Source: JAFGED01 sp964551295 (GTDB taxonomy: Bacteria > Chloroflexota > Anaerolineae > B4-G1). From it: a DNA stretch of 17,666 bases. The stretch lies in assembly GCA_964551295.1 (NCBI GenBank), contig CAZKDJ010000075.1, positions 1 through 17,666 on the forward strand, in the 5' to 3' direction. Numbering within the stretch: the stretch's first letter is position 1; each line of letters begins with the position of its first letter. Shown here in pieces: positions 5,743-15,123 of the stretch. The position numbers and the translations under genes are program-made. The notes under the pieces are model-generated. The model did not search any database. It was not told where the DNA came from and saw nothing but the letters and a program-made list of their open reading frames with translations.

Positions 5743-7304
5743 GACTCACTGCAATAGACTTTCTAGCTCAAAAGAAACGGCTGGTTTTGGCTGTGTTGAT
5801 TGGCCTGGCTTTATTGCAGTTCATCGTACAGGCAAGTGTTCTCACCAAGGGAGTTGGATATGTAGCATCGTGGTTGACGATCGATGACACGTACTACTAC
5901 TTGCAGACGGCCTGGAACGTGAAACAATATGGCTTCCCAACATTTGATGGCATTCATTCCACAAACGGTGTTCAACTGCTCTGGTTCTGGATCGTTGTTT
6001 TGATCGCGTTGTTTTTGCCCTCAAAGACGGCTCTTCTGTTCGCTACACTGATAGCCTGTTTTTTGTTGAATGCACTTTGCTATTTGATGATCTGGAGATT
6101 GGGAGAGCTGATGCAGCGCTCGATATTATCATTGTGCATGGCCAGCTTGTGGGCATTGTTGAGTTTCGGGAGCAATGCGTATTCAATTGGGCTGGAGAAC
6201 TCGCTGCATGCCTTTGTGTTTTGGTGCGCGGTTTGGCAAGTTGTCAGGTTTCTCGTGTACGTGCATAAGAATAGAGATCCCAACTGGCTAGGTTTAGCGA
6301 TCGTACTGACCCTCAATGTTTGGACCCGGCTTGATGCAGCTTTATTCTCAGTCCTGTTGTATGGCTTGTGTGTCGCAAGAGCTCTTGTTTCTCCACACTT
6401 CAAGCTGCGTATGCGGTATACGATTGAACGCATAGTAGGTGCGAGCCTATTGGCGTTTTTGGGATTGGCGCTCCAATTGGGCGCATTTCAATGGATGGGA
6501 GGCTCATACTTGCCAGTCTCGGCGCTGATCAAGATGTCTTGGGGAGCCGTGGAACCAGAGGCCCTTCAGGCCTTCATGACATTAGGCACTCCACCAGTTC
6601 TGCACAATTTACCTATTGGACCCATCGGTCTAGTTGCTCTGATTGTAGCGGGGTTACAGTTGGCAAAGTCGCATGGCCACAGGGAAGAGTGGAGAGCCTT
6701 GAAAAGTGTCTGGTACTGTCTCCTGGTGGGAAGTTTCCTGCAATTGGTCGCCGTTGCAAGCGTTGCTGCCAACTTTATTTGGTATCAGTCTCCTTCCTTT
6801 ATCTTTTGGATCATCACCTTTTCGATCATCATTGATCGGCTAGAGAATGTCGCGGCGAGGAAGAGCTTCCCAGCCGTTTTTCAGGTCGTTTCGTTAGGTA
6901 TTTGTTTTTTGATCATCGTTGTCTCTAGCGTTCAATTTGCCAGACGTTTGGTGCGCAACTCAATCAGTGCAGGGCATCCTTTGTACACCACCCGATATGG
7001 TGCAGCCTTGTGGATGGCGGAGAACCTGTCGCCGGATGCCATTTGTGGCTCGTGGAACGCGGGACAGTTAGGTTTCTTCTCAGAGCGCAGGATTGTAAAC
7101 CTAGATGGATTGATTAACAACGCCGATTATTACAATCAGGTAATCCGAGGAAACATTCCTCTGGTGGACTATATCTATGAAAATGAGATGGACTGTATAG
7201 TTGATCATAATGACGAGATGGTCCCGCCGGACTTTGTTGTCGTAAAAGTATTTTCTATCAACGATGCTGCAGCGATTCAGATCTGGCAGGTTCCATTGCG
7301 GTAG
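5739..7304 (+). CDS. Multi-pass membrane glycosyltransferase-like protein (GT-C type)
   Basis: This 521-residue integral membrane protein has about ten or more hydrophobic helices. The first (about 14-31) is followed by an extracytoplasmic loop with a DD pair in TIDDTYYYLQ (D49-D50), the position and form of the catalytic acidic motif of GT-C enzymes such as ArnT and PMT relatives, which use polyprenyl-phosphate sugars. After the last helix (about 375-400) is a soluble C-terminal domain of about 120 residues (from about PLYTTRYGAALWMAENL), also seen in uncharacterised GT39-like proteins. Which sugar is transferred is unknown; a Wzy-like polymerase role cannot be excluded. It starts at ATG 5739, overlapping the previous stop by ATGA. 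It is the most AT-rich gene in the window: line 6901-6960 has 25 G/C of 60. Confidence 0.75.
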   Translation: MRLTAIDFLAQKKRLVLAVLIGLALLQFIVQASVLTKGVGYVASWLTIDDTYYYLQTAWNVKQYGFPTFDGIHSTNGVQLLWFWIVVLIALFLPSKTALLFATLIACFLLNALCYLMIWRLGELMQRSILSLCMASLWALLSFGSNAYSIGLENSLHAFVFWCAVWQVVRFLVYVHKNRDPNWLGLAIVLTLNVWTRLDAALFSVLLYGLCVARALVSPHFKLRMRYTIERIVGASLLAFLGLALQLGAFQWMGGSYLPVSALIKMSWGAVEPEALQAFMTLGTPPVLHNLPIGPIGLVALIVAGLQLAKSHGHREEWRALKSVWYCLLVGSFLQLVAVASVAANFIWYQSPSFIFWIITFSIIIDRLENVAARKSFPAVFQVVSLGICFLIIVVSSVQFARRLVRNSISAGHPLYTTRYGAALWMAENLSPDAICGSWNAGQLGFFSERRIVNLDGLINNADYYNQVIRGNIPLVDYIYENEMDCIVDHNDEMVPPDFVVVKVFSINDAAAIQIWQVPLR

Positions 7305-7349
7305 AGGTTTGTCTTTGAGCTACAACAGCTCGCACATTTGGAGGTCGTC

Positions 7350-7922
7350 TTGCTGCGAGAGATAAAACGATTGGGGGGCATTCGCATCGTCAGGATCATT
7401 CACAAAAGCCTGCACAATCACTGGCTACACTATCGGTTGAAAAGGAGGGGTATTCAGGTTGGCTATCACGTTACGTTTCAGGGCAAGTCTCAAATCAGCG
7501 GGAACGACTTGCAAATTGGGGCGTATAGTCGTATTGTGGAAAGTTCTTTGGATGCGCGCGGCGGATTGGCTATTGGCCAAAACTGTATCATTATGAATGC
7601 TACGATTTTCTCTGCAACCCATGACTTTCATTCCCCGACCTACGACACGCTTTACAAACCTGTGGTTATTGAGGACTATGTGGTGATCTTTTCCCATTCT
7701 ATTATCTTGCCTGGGGTGACTATAGGTCGGGGTAGCGTGATTGGCGCTGGTGCAGTGGTCTACAAAGATGTACCTGCTATGAGTATCGTGAGTGGTAATC
7801 CCGCACAGATAATCTCACAACGCAAGTTTGTGCATGACCAGATCTCATTGCCGGTTATGGTCAGTCACTACACCATCTCGGAGCTTTTTGGTAAGCTATT
7901 CAAGAGAAAAGCACGGCTATGA
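7350..7922 (+). CDS. Hexapeptide-repeat (left-handed beta-helix) sugar O- or N-acyltransferase
   Basis: This acetyl-CoA-dependent acyltransferase probably acetylates a sugar of the repeat unit. The 190 residues show hexapeptide repeats (about 50-150), including IGQNCIIMNATIFS, the catalytic-type histidine in ATHDFHSP (H91), and the closing IGRGSVIGAGAVVYKDVP and SGNPA segments typical of the WbbJ/NodL/CatB group. Start TTG 7350 is chosen because GGAGG (7340-7344) lies 5 bp upstream; an in-frame TTG at 7338 would put this ribosome site inside the coding region. The 45-bp gap before it is the longest inside the operon and holds nothing recognisable beyond that site. The stop overlaps the flippase start by ATGA. 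Confidence 0.9.
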   Translation: MLREIKRLGGIRIVRIIHKSLHNHWLHYRLKRRGIQVGYHVTFQGKSQISGNDLQIGAYSRIVESSLDARGGLAIGQNCIIMNATIFSATHDFHSPTYDTLYKPVVIEDYVVIFSHSIILPGVTIGRGSVIGAGAVVYKDVPAMSIVSGNPAQIISQRKFVHDQISLPVMVSHYTISELFGKLFKRKARL

Positions 7923-9376
7923 CGATTGGACAGCGCGCACTTCGTGGCACACTTTGGCTCAGTGTCGCCAACTATGCCACTTGTGCAATAACCTTTGGGA
8001 CCGATTTGATTCTGGCCCGTCTTTTGATCCCAGAAGACTTTGGCGCCGTCGCTTTGGCCGTTTCTGTGCTGACGATTATTGTGGGGCAGGTAGGTAGTCT
8101 AGGATTGAGCGCTGCCATTGTCCAATACGAGGCAGAGAACGAGACGGATGAGCGGCGATTCCTATCCACCGCCTTTTCCGTTCAATTGATCGTGGTGTTT
8201 CTAGTCTTCGCCTTGGCCTTGATACTCTCGGTGACGATGAGGTGGGTTTATAGCGCTGACGTTCTTGCTATCTTGGTTTTGCTTTCGGCGGGTCGTGGAT
8301 TTCAACTGCTAGCGACGGTTCCTAGTGCACTGGTACAAAAACGAATGCTGTTTCAACAGGATGCCCTGATATCATTTTTGAGTTTGACCATTTCATCGGT
8401 GATTGGTATTCTTCTGGCTTGGCAGGGGTTCGGCTTTTGGAGCCTGGTAGGTAAACAATTAAGCCAGATGCTGATTAGTGGCATCGGTGCTTGGTGGGTA
8501 TCGCGCTGGTCGCCCAGGTTGGCCTGGGACCGTGGGGCATTAAACCACGTATGGCGGTTTGCGCGCAGTATGTGGATTGCTGGTAACTCACAGATGATCC
8601 TACAGGAACTGGACGATACGACGGTGGGTACTTTGGCGGGCACCTCCGCTTTGGGATATTACTCACGAGCATGGAAATTGTCGCGGTTGTTCATGGAATT
8701 CGTGGCACCTGCTATTGGACGGACTGTTTTACCAACTTTTAGCAACCTGAAGGGAGATAGCCAAGCATTGGCGAGTGTGTTTGGTATTGTGCAGCGATCT
8801 ATCGCGCGTATGGCGGCCTTGTTCTTCCTAGGGATCGGATTACTGGCTCCCGCTGCGATTTCGGTGCTGTATGGAAAGCAATGGTTGCCCATAGTTCCAC
8901 TGTTTCGAATAATGATCATCTATGGCTTTCTTAAATCCATCTTTGATCAATATGCTGTGTTGATGATTTCAACAGACCGACCACACATCTTATCACGAAT
9001 TCGCATCGCCCAACTAGCCCTTTTTATTCCAGGGGTATTTATTGCGGCGCACTTGGGAGGTGCCATGGGAGTGGCCGTGATCGTAAATTTGACGATAATG
9101 CTTGGCACAGGATTAATGGTGTGGCAAGGAAAGAAACTGGTCAAGTTCTCGTTCCTGCGGACAATCGTCCCCTCGGTTGGAGCGACCTTGCTAACGGCAG
9201 GGGTGGTTGTTGTCTTGCAACGCTTCGTGCAGATCAGTACTCCTTTGGTGGAAATGTTCATTTTGGGACCTTTCACAGCGGTGTGTTTTGGTGTTTGGTT
9301 GTTCTTGCTCGAACGTCGCACGTTGATTCGTGACATTCGACGAATTCAAAGGGCTGTGTTCTCGGAGACGACCTAA
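7919..9376 (+). CDS. Wzx-like lipopolysaccharide/oligosaccharide flippase
   Basis: This 485-residue polytopic membrane protein of the MOP/polysaccharide-transporter superfamily is predicted to move undecaprenyl-linked oligosaccharide to the outer face of the cytoplasmic membrane. The N terminus (LRGTLWLSVANY, then DLILARLLIPEDFGAVALA) is characteristic of WzxC/RfbX-type flippases, and about 12-14 hydrophobic segments are spread along the chain with short charged loops. Length is normal for the family. Start ATG 7919 overlaps the preceding stop. Its presence suggests a Wzx-dependent rather than ABC-dependent pathway; the matching Wzy polymerase is not certain in this window. Confidence 0.92.
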   Translation: MTIGQRALRGTLWLSVANYATCAITFGTDLILARLLIPEDFGAVALAVSVLTIIVGQVGSLGLSAAIVQYEAENETDERRFLSTAFSVQLIVVFLVFALALILSVTMRWVYSADVLAILVLLSAGRGFQLLATVPSALVQKRMLFQQDALISFLSLTISSVIGILLAWQGFGFWSLVGKQLSQMLISGIGAWWVSRWSPRLAWDRGALNHVWRFARSMWIAGNSQMILQELDDTTVGTLAGTSALGYYSRAWKLSRLFMEFVAPAIGRTVLPTFSNLKGDSQALASVFGIVQRSIARMAALFFLGIGLLAPAAISVLYGKQWLPIVPLFRIMIIYGFLKSIFDQYAVLMISTDRPHILSRIRIAQLALFIPGVFIAAHLGGAMGVAVIVNLTIMLGTGLMVWQGKKLVKFSFLRTIVPSVGATLLTAGVVVVLQRFVQISTPLVEMFILGPFTAVCFGVWLFLLERRTLIRDIRRIQRAVFSETT

Positions 9377-9381
9377 TTGCT

Positions 9382-10521
9382 ATGCAAGTGCTGATCAGCT
9401 CCTGTGGTCGATTCCATTCTCACCAAGCGGCGGTCGAGCTTTACAGGCGCGGCGCACTGAAATTGTACTTTTCGACTTATATGGAACGTCGATTGCCGAG
9501 TGACAAGATCCGCCACATTCCTCTTATCGACACGCTCCACCGGGGATTGCGCAAGATATCGATCGTGCGTAACATGATTCCGCTCAATCTACTCAAGAAG
9601 GAATTCTTTGATCATCTGGCTCAACGATATGTGGATGGCTGCGACGTGGTGCACTTGCATTCTGCCTTGCAACCCAAAACAATCCAGCGGGCTCAGTCTT
9701 TGGGAATTCCCACGATCATAGATCGGGGCACCGCTCATCCGATTTACCAAAATAAGGTTCTAGGTGAGGAACGTGCACGCTTTGCGCCGACGCAGCCACC
9801 GATATACAGACCTGACGACATCGAGCGCCAACTCGAAGAATTTGAGATGGCGGATTGGGTGATGGTGAATTCCAGCTATGTTCGTGATACGTTCGTTGCG
9901 CAGGGATTCGATTCGAAGAAGTTGCTTCTTTTATCACAGGGAGTGGATATTTCAGCGTTTCGACCAGTGAAAAAGCGGGATAAGGTTTTCCGAGTATTGA
10001 CAGTGGGATTGCTCTCTTTGCAGAAGGGTACTCACTGCCTCTTGCAAGCCTTCTGCGAACTTGGCTTTCCTGATGCCGAGTTAGTATTGGTGGGCGCGCC
10101 GCGGCCTGAGATGGTGCCCATCTTGGCGCAATATGAGGGATCATTCACCCACATACACGGAATACCACATGAGGAACTTTATCGCACGTACAGTGATGCA
10201 TCGGTCTTTGTATTGACCTCACTGAACGATGGGTTTCCCAATGTTGTGATCGAAGCGATGGCGTGTGGGGTACCGGTCATTATTAGCGAGAACGTCGGCG
10301 TGCGTGACGTCGTTCGAGACGGCGTGGATGGATTTGTGATTCCAATACGTGACGTAGGCGCACTGAAAGAACGCCTGATGCTGTTTTATGAAAGTCCTGA
10401 CTTGTGCCAGCAAATGGGCAGGACAGCCCGTGAGCGTGCCAAAGCATTCACTTGGGAAAGGTTTGGAGATCATCTGCTACAGATATATCAATTTATACTC
10501 CTATCAGGGAAGACGGGATGA
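9382..10521 (+). CDS. Glycosyltransferase, GT4 / GT-B fold
   Basis: This 379-residue cytoplasmic glycosyltransferase is predicted to add one sugar from a nucleotide donor to the growing oligosaccharide. The C-terminal donor-binding half has VGLLSLQKGTHCLLQAF (208-224, with the phosphate-contacting K215) and the EX7E-type element DGFPNVVIEAMACGVPVI (283-300), where the first acid is Asp (D283) and the second E291. The N-terminal half has VVHLHSA (89-95) and VNSSYVRDTF (162-171), common in GT4 acceptor domains. Donor and acceptor cannot be named. It starts at ATG 9382, 5 bp after the flippase stop; the stop overlaps the next gene by ATGA. Confidence 0.92.
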   Translation: MQVLISSCGRFHSHQAAVELYRRGALKLYFSTYMERRLPSDKIRHIPLIDTLHRGLRKISIVRNMIPLNLLKKEFFDHLAQRYVDGCDVVHLHSALQPKTIQRAQSLGIPTIIDRGTAHPIYQNKVLGEERARFAPTQPPIYRPDDIERQLEEFEMADWVMVNSSYVRDTFVAQGFDSKKLLLLSQGVDISAFRPVKKRDKVFRVLTVGLLSLQKGTHCLLQAFCELGFPDAELVLVGAPRPEMVPILAQYEGSFTHIHGIPHEELYRTYSDASVFVLTSLNDGFPNVVIEAMACGVPVIISENVGVRDVVRDGVDGFVIPIRDVGALKERLMLFYESPDLCQQMGRTARERAKAFTWERFGDHLLQIYQFILLSGKTG

Positions 10522-11288
10522 GCTGCCAAATCATCAGGTTCAACGAAGATGTACGTTCACGGAAGTTGGAAACTCGCGGGTATGTCAAGCGCTCTAACCC
10601 GCGAAAAGACGAGTGGATACAACAAACGTTACCCAGCGACGGACTTGTGCTAGATGTGGGATGTGGGATTGGCTACAATGCTATGCTTGCGAGCGAAAAG
10701 GGTAATCGAGTAATCGGTATCGAAATCTCCTCATCCAATGCTCAGGAAGCTCAAGATAACGGCGTTCTGGTTGCAGTAGGCAACGTCGAGAGCCATCTTC
10801 CCACAAAGTCAGGGATGTTTGATGCAGTGATTTTCCTCGAGGTAGTGGAGCATCTCTTTGAACCATATCAAACGCTTCGCGAAATAGAGCGTTGTTTGAA
10901 GCCAGGTGGCAAGTTGTTGATCAGCACACCGAATGTCACGTTTTGGCGCAATCGGATCTTGTTCTTGTTTGGACGCCCCATCTTTGTTGACCGGAATGAA
11001 ACCATGCGACCGTGGGAGCACGAGCACATTCGTTTTTTTACATTTCGCTCAATATGTGAACTGTTAGACAAGACGGGGTTTGAAACAGTCGGCGTGAAAG
11101 GGTCTTTTACACGGTTTCCTGGCGCATTGGCCGAGTTTGTGTTCATGCCGTTGAATTACTTTCTATTGGCCTTTGGCAAGCTTGTTGGCAGCTTGGAGAT
11201 CTTACGTGATCGGTGGCCTTCTGTGTGGGCAGCAGGACTATGGATTGAGGCGCATAAGCGATCTGGCAATACTCCCAAGGTAGAGTGA
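10518..11288 (+). CDS. Class I SAM-dependent methyltransferase (Methyltransf_11/23 type)
   Basis: This 256-residue methyltransferase probably methylates a sugar hydroxyl or other group on the polysaccharide or its precursor. Visible are motif I VLDVGCGIGYNA (about 44-55), motif II (VIGIEIS), motif IV/post-I with LEVVEHLFEP, and LKPGGKLLISTPN. The C-terminal third is hydrophobic in places (FVFMPLNYFLLAFG), which may be a membrane-surface element. Start ATG 10518 overlaps the preceding stop by ATGA; the longer frame from 10452 would run well into the preceding gene and is rejected. Confidence 0.9.
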   Translation: MSCQIIRFNEDVRSRKLETRGYVKRSNPRKDEWIQQTLPSDGLVLDVGCGIGYNAMLASEKGNRVIGIEISSSNAQEAQDNGVLVAVGNVESHLPTKSGMFDAVIFLEVVEHLFEPYQTLREIERCLKPGGKLLISTPNVTFWRNRILFLFGRPIFVDRNETMRPWEHEHIRFFTFRSICELLDKTGFETVGVKGSFTRFPGALAEFVFMPLNYFLLAFGKLVGSLEILRDRWPSVWAAGLWIEAHKRSGNTPKVE

Positions 11289-12352
11289 TGCGTGTATTCA
11301 TTGTTCGTAGCGCAGGCAAAGAGCTAAATACGGATGCCGGCTGGTACTTTCATTGCGTGCTGGAGGAACACGGCATTGAGCACACGATGTTTGATCACCG
11401 GATTGTAGCATATCGCGGTCGACTGGTGAAAAAGGCAATAAATCGCATCGTCCGCAGGCTTGCAAGCAACCGAGAACAGGCGTGGTCTGTTCTCCATCGC
11501 CGAGCGGACCGTGAACTACTAGCACGTGTTGAGCAATTTCGCCCCAATCTCCTGCTCGTAATGTCGGGGAAAACCATCTCTCGGAACCTGTTGAGACATA
11601 TCCAATCAAGGTGGCCAAGATTGCGCACGGTGAATGTCTTTTGGGATAATCCGTTTTTCTATGACCTGACGTTTGATGCCTTACCCGAGTACGATTACTT
11701 TTTCGTCAAGGACACCTATGTCGTTGGTGAAATGCGCAAACTCGGTGCTGATAACGTTCACTATTTACCTCAAGCCTGTCATCCACCAGAGCATCGTGTG
11801 TTGAATGACTTGACAACGGCAGAACGTGCAAAGTACGGGAGCGACTTATCATTTGTGGGGAGTATGTATCCATATCGCGCCCACATTCTCGATGTGTTTG
11901 CGGATATGGATTTAAAAATATGGGGCAGCGGTTCACACGGTATCATTCCTTCCGATTCGGTAGCCTTCACCAAGCATCAACGCGAACCCGTCTTTGGCCG
12001 GGCCAAGGTAGCCGTTTTCAATGCCAGCAAAATCAATCTCAATACACAAAACTACCAAAACGACATCTTTGGCGTGAGTTCGAAAGTTTATCAGATCGCG
12101 GCGTCTGGCGGGTTCCAATTGATCGATTATAAACCGGATCTGGAGAAACTCTTCAAGGTAGATCAGGAACTGATTGTATTTAGAAGTCGCGATGAACTAC
12201 GAGAATTAGCCGAGTATTACCTGGCCCATCCTGAAGAAAGAGCAGAGATTGCCGAGCGCTCGCGTCGGAGGGCAATAGCTGAACACTCTTTTGTTCATCG
12301 CTGGCAGACAATATCAGAAGCTGTGAATCGGCAGTTCAAATCGAGGAGGTAG
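11288..12352 (+). CDS. CgeB-like glycosyltransferase family protein
   Basis: This 354-residue protein resembles the CgeB / Glyco_trans_1_2 group, GT-B-fold enzymes common in glycan clusters. Recognisable stretches are VNVFWDNPFFYD, the central DYFFVKDTYVVGEMRKLG, LSFVGSMYPYR opening the second domain, INLNTQNYQNDIFGVSSKVY and the C-terminal AASGGFQLIDYKPDLEKLF followed by helices with EYYLAHPEERAEIAERSRRR. These match the usual order in CgeB proteins. The sugar transferred is unknown. ATG 11288 shares its first base with the last base of the preceding TGA (TGATG); GTG 11285 is an alternative adding one residue. Confidence 0.82.
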   Translation: MRVFIVRSAGKELNTDAGWYFHCVLEEHGIEHTMFDHRIVAYRGRLVKKAINRIVRRLASNREQAWSVLHRRADRELLARVEQFRPNLLLVMSGKTISRNLLRHIQSRWPRLRTVNVFWDNPFFYDLTFDALPEYDYFFVKDTYVVGEMRKLGADNVHYLPQACHPPEHRVLNDLTTAERAKYGSDLSFVGSMYPYRAHILDVFADMDLKIWGSGSHGIIPSDSVAFTKHQREPVFGRAKVAVFNASKINLNTQNYQNDIFGVSSKVYQIAASGGFQLIDYKPDLEKLFKVDQELIVFRSRDELRELAEYYLAHPEERAEIAERSRRRAIAEHSFVHRWQTISEAVNRQFKSRR

Positions 12353-12354
12353 AG

Positions 12355-13467
12355 ATGATTCAAGTATTCAAACCCTATATGGGCCAGGAGGAGATTGACG
12401 CGGTGGCCGAGGTGATTCGCTCTGCCTGGATTGGTTTGGGGCCCAAAACGGCCGAGTTTGAAAGGAGGTTCGCTGAATTCTGTGGCGTCGACTACTCCGT
12501 AGGCGTTAACTCAGCGACAGCTGCTCTAGACCTGGCAATGAAGTTGCTGCATATCAATCACGGCGATGAGGTCATCGTCCCGACAATGACCTTTGTATCC
12601 ACGGCGCACGTGGTCGTCTATAATCTGGCAACCCCCATATTCGCAGACGTAGACCCGGTGACGATGAATATCGATCTGGGGGATATGGAGCAAAAGATTA
12701 CGTCGCGCACAAAGGCGATAATTCCAGTTCATTACAGCGGGCGGCCTGTAGACATGGATGTCCTTAGAAACATCGCGGGAGACATTCCAATAGTCGAGGA
12801 TTGCGCTCACGCAGTTGGAGCAAAATACAGGGGCAAGCCCGTGGGTGGGTTAGGCGATATTGGGTGCTTCTCGTTCCATGCAGTGAAGAATCTGGCTATG
12901 GGTGATGGTGGCGCTTTGACTTTGAGTGACCAAACCTGGTACGAGCGAGCTAAGCGGTTGCGTTGGTTGGGCATCGACAAAGGCACTTGGGATCGCACCG
13001 AACTGGACAAGTCCTACTGGTGGCAATATCAAGTGGATGAGATTGGACTCAAGTGTCACATGAACGACATTGCGGCCAGTATTGGATTGGTGCAGCTGGA
13101 CAAGCTCCCGCGGTCGAACGGGCGACGTAAAGAAATCGTGGAAATGTACTATGATGGCCTGGGCGATCTGACCGAGGTAGAATTGCCCCTGCGAGATGAC
13201 GATGTTTACCAATCATCCTGGCACATTTTCCACATCAAGTGCGAGGCCAGAAATGACCTCAGCGTGTTTCTACAGGATAACGGAATTGCCACGGGGGTTC
13301 ACTATACGCCTATTCACATTTACAGATGCTATGGCAACAGGCCTGATCTTAAAAATGCACAAGCTCTGCAACATCGGATTTTGACTTTGCCCCTGTATCC
13401 CAGCATGACAGATGAGCAAGTCAATTATGTTGTAGAAAAAGTCTGTGAATTCTACAGAACGAGGTGA
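12355..13467 (+). CDS. DegT/DnrJ/EryC1/StrS-family sugar aminotransferase (PLP)
   Basis: This 370-residue PLP-dependent aminotransferase converts a keto-sugar nucleotide into an amino-sugar nucleotide. PLP lysine K178 lies in SFHAVKNLAMGDGGAL, with the ring-contacting Asp in VEDCAHAVGAKY (D149), and the substrate-binding MNDIAASIGLVQLDKL block follows. The N terminus FKPYMGQEEIDAVAEVI and the length are typical. ATG 12355 has a strong ribosome site, GAGGAGG (12343-12349), and lies 2 bp after the preceding stop. Directly downstream is an acetyltransferase, a pairing seen in pathways for 3- or 4-acetamido deoxysugars. No 4,6-dehydratase that would make the keto substrate is in the window; it may lie further right. 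Confidence 0.95.
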   Translation: MIQVFKPYMGQEEIDAVAEVIRSAWIGLGPKTAEFERRFAEFCGVDYSVGVNSATAALDLAMKLLHINHGDEVIVPTMTFVSTAHVVVYNLATPIFADVDPVTMNIDLGDMEQKITSRTKAIIPVHYSGRPVDMDVLRNIAGDIPIVEDCAHAVGAKYRGKPVGGLGDIGCFSFHAVKNLAMGDGGALTLSDQTWYERAKRLRWLGIDKGTWDRTELDKSYWWQYQVDEIGLKCHMNDIAASIGLVQLDKLPRSNGRRKEIVEMYYDGLGDLTEVELPLRDDDVYQSSWHIFHIKCEARNDLSVFLQDNGIATGVHYTPIHIYRCYGNRPDLKNAQALQHRILTLPLYPSMTDEQVNYVVEKVCEFYRTR

Positions 13468-13473
13468 GTTTTG

Positions 13474-14004
13474 ATGTTAGTCAACACACTGGTCAAGCTA
13501 CGCTTGGTGGAAGAGGAAGATCTGCCCTTGTTGGTTTCCTGGCGTAACACCCCCTCGATATGGGCGGGCTTTTTCAACAAGTTCCCTCTGTCTATGGCTG
13601 GACAGAGAGGGTGGTTTGCCAACCTGGTTACCAGTCAGAGTAAAAAGCTGTTCATAATCTGTACGGCAGAGGATGATGAGCCTATCGGGACAATCGGTTT
13701 GGATAACATAGACTTTGCCAACCAATCTGCCGAGTTTGGCAATATTCTGATCGGGAGGCAAGAGTACGTGGGAAAGGGGTATGCAACTGAGGCAACCAGG
13801 CTGATATTGTCTTATTGTTTCTCTCGCTTGAATATGAATCGAATCTATCTTACGGTCTATGCAGACAATGCTAAAGCCATCAAACTGTACAAGCGGTGTG
13901 GTTTCAAATTGGAAGGGACTCTCAGGGAAGCCCGATTTGCAGATGGCGTTTTCAAGGATGTGTTGGCTATGAGCTTCTTGCGCAGGGAATTCATAGATGA
14001 CTAG
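13474..14004 (+). CDS. GNAT-family N-acetyltransferase (RimL/PseH-like)
   Basis: This 176-residue acetyltransferase of the Acetyltransf_3 type is likely to acylate the amino group installed by the aminotransferase immediately upstream, as PseH does after PseC. Features are LRLVEEEDLPLLVSWRN at the N terminus, an acetyl-CoA loop with VGKGYATEATRL, LTVYADNAKAIKLYKRCGF and the final LEGTLREARFADGVFKD, all standard for this family. ATG 13474 follows GAGGTGAG (13461-13468) at a normal distance; TTG 13471 is possible but too close to it. The end overlaps the next gene by 8 bp. A ribosomal-protein acetylation role is possible but unlikely in this setting. Confidence 0.9.
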   Translation: MLVNTLVKLRLVEEEDLPLLVSWRNTPSIWAGFFNKFPLSMAGQRGWFANLVTSQSKKLFIICTAEDDEPIGTIGLDNIDFANQSAEFGNILIGRQEYVGKGYATEATRLILSYCFSRLNMNRIYLTVYADNAKAIKLYKRCGFKLEGTLREARFADGVFKDVLAMSFLRREFIDD

Positions 14005-15106
14005 TGTGTTGATGTTCCCCATGCTGCCAGAGAAAAACGCCAGCAGTCGCGTTGTGTGTTACCAGTATAAACGCTATCTGGAAGACTTGGGAGTGAGGGT
14101 TGAGATAAGCCCTCCATCGTCGACGAGACTATACGAGGTTTTTGAGGAGGTTACCCAGGAGCCAGATCCTAGCCAGGCGAAATGGCGGTTGTTTCTGCTC
14201 CGCATCGCCCGTAAGCTTATGCACGATTTCTATTGGAATATCTTGGTCTTGCCAAAGCGGCTTGTCGATTTACGCAAATGCCAGAACTATGATGTTATCT
14301 TTATCCAGCGGATGATGTTCAAGTATGGCTCTTTACCTTTTCTTGAGCGTCTTGTCCGTTGGCTTAATCCGCGCATCATCTACAGTTTTGATGATGCCAT
14401 CTACCTACGACTGCCACATCAGACTGCGCAACGTATTGCCCTGGCCAAAGCTGTCATGACTGGACGAGAGATACTGGCTGCGTTTGCTCGCCAATACAAC
14501 GACAATGTTGCCATCATAGAATCTGCAGTTGACACGCAGAACTATTACCGTACTAGATCAAGTTACGCGGCAAATGGCCCTGTTGTTATTGGATGGGCAG
14601 GCAATCCACGCAACTTGTCATCGCTATATCTGATCGAGGATGCTTTGGGCCAGCTTGCGGAACGGGGTGAAGATTTTATCCTGCGAGTGATTTGCTCAGA
14701 ACCACCTCACTTTTCAGATAAACAAATCCTTGTCGAGTTTGTCGAGTGGTCGTTGGAGCGCGAGGTAGATAACCTCCTGGCTTTGGATATAGGCATTATG
14801 CCTATACCTGGTGACGAGTATGCCCGTGGCAAAGAGGGATACAAGATCAAACAGTACATGGCATGCGGATTGCCAGTTGTCTGCTCTCCAATCGGGAAAA
14901 ACGCCGAATTGGTGCAACCAAACGAAACCGGCTTTTGGGCTACCAGTCAGGCTGAATGGGTTGACGCTCTGTCTCTCTTGATACGGAGTGGCGCATTACG
15001 AGAGCAGTTCGGAAAAGCAGGCCGCGCATTCATCAAAGATCACTATGATGTTCGACAGGCAGCAATCAAATACCAAAAGCTAATTCAGCAAGTGGCTGCA
15101 ATGTAA
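13997..15106 (+). CDS. Glycosyltransferase, GT4-like (GT-B fold)
   Basis: This 369-residue predicted cytoplasmic glycosyltransferase has a GT-B second domain opening at VVIGWAGNPRNLSSLYLIED, followed by DIGIMPIPGDEYARGK and the donor-binding YKIKQYMACGLPVVCSPIG. The first half contains YDVIFIQRM and IIYSFDDAIYLR, common in this subgroup, which lacks a standard EX7E spacing (E GYKIKQYM). The C terminus (HYDVRQAAIKY) is typical of GT4 proteins. ATG 13997 overlaps the end of the acetyltransferase gene by 8 bp, a sign of coupled translation. Donor and acceptor are unknown. Confidence 0.88.
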   Translation: MTSVLMFPMLPEKNASSRVVCYQYKRYLEDLGVRVEISPPSSTRLYEVFEEVTQEPDPSQAKWRLFLLRIARKLMHDFYWNILVLPKRLVDLRKCQNYDVIFIQRMMFKYGSLPFLERLVRWLNPRIIYSFDDAIYLRLPHQTAQRIALAKAVMTGREILAAFARQYNDNVAIIESAVDTQNYYRTRSSYAANGPVVIGWAGNPRNLSSLYLIEDALGQLAERGEDFILRVICSEPPHFSDKQILVEFVEWSLEREVDNLLALDIGIMPIPGDEYARGKEGYKIKQYMACGLPVVCSPIGKNAELVQPNETGFWATSQAEWVDALSLLIRSGALREQFGKAGRAFIKDHYDVRQAAIKYQKLIQQVAAM

Positions 15107-15123
15107 AGATTGGAGCCCTCAAG

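Noticed and set aside
7425..7697. 90-codon minus-strand open frame
   Set aside because: It is antisense to the hexapeptide acyltransferase, with no ribosome site or recognisable motif.
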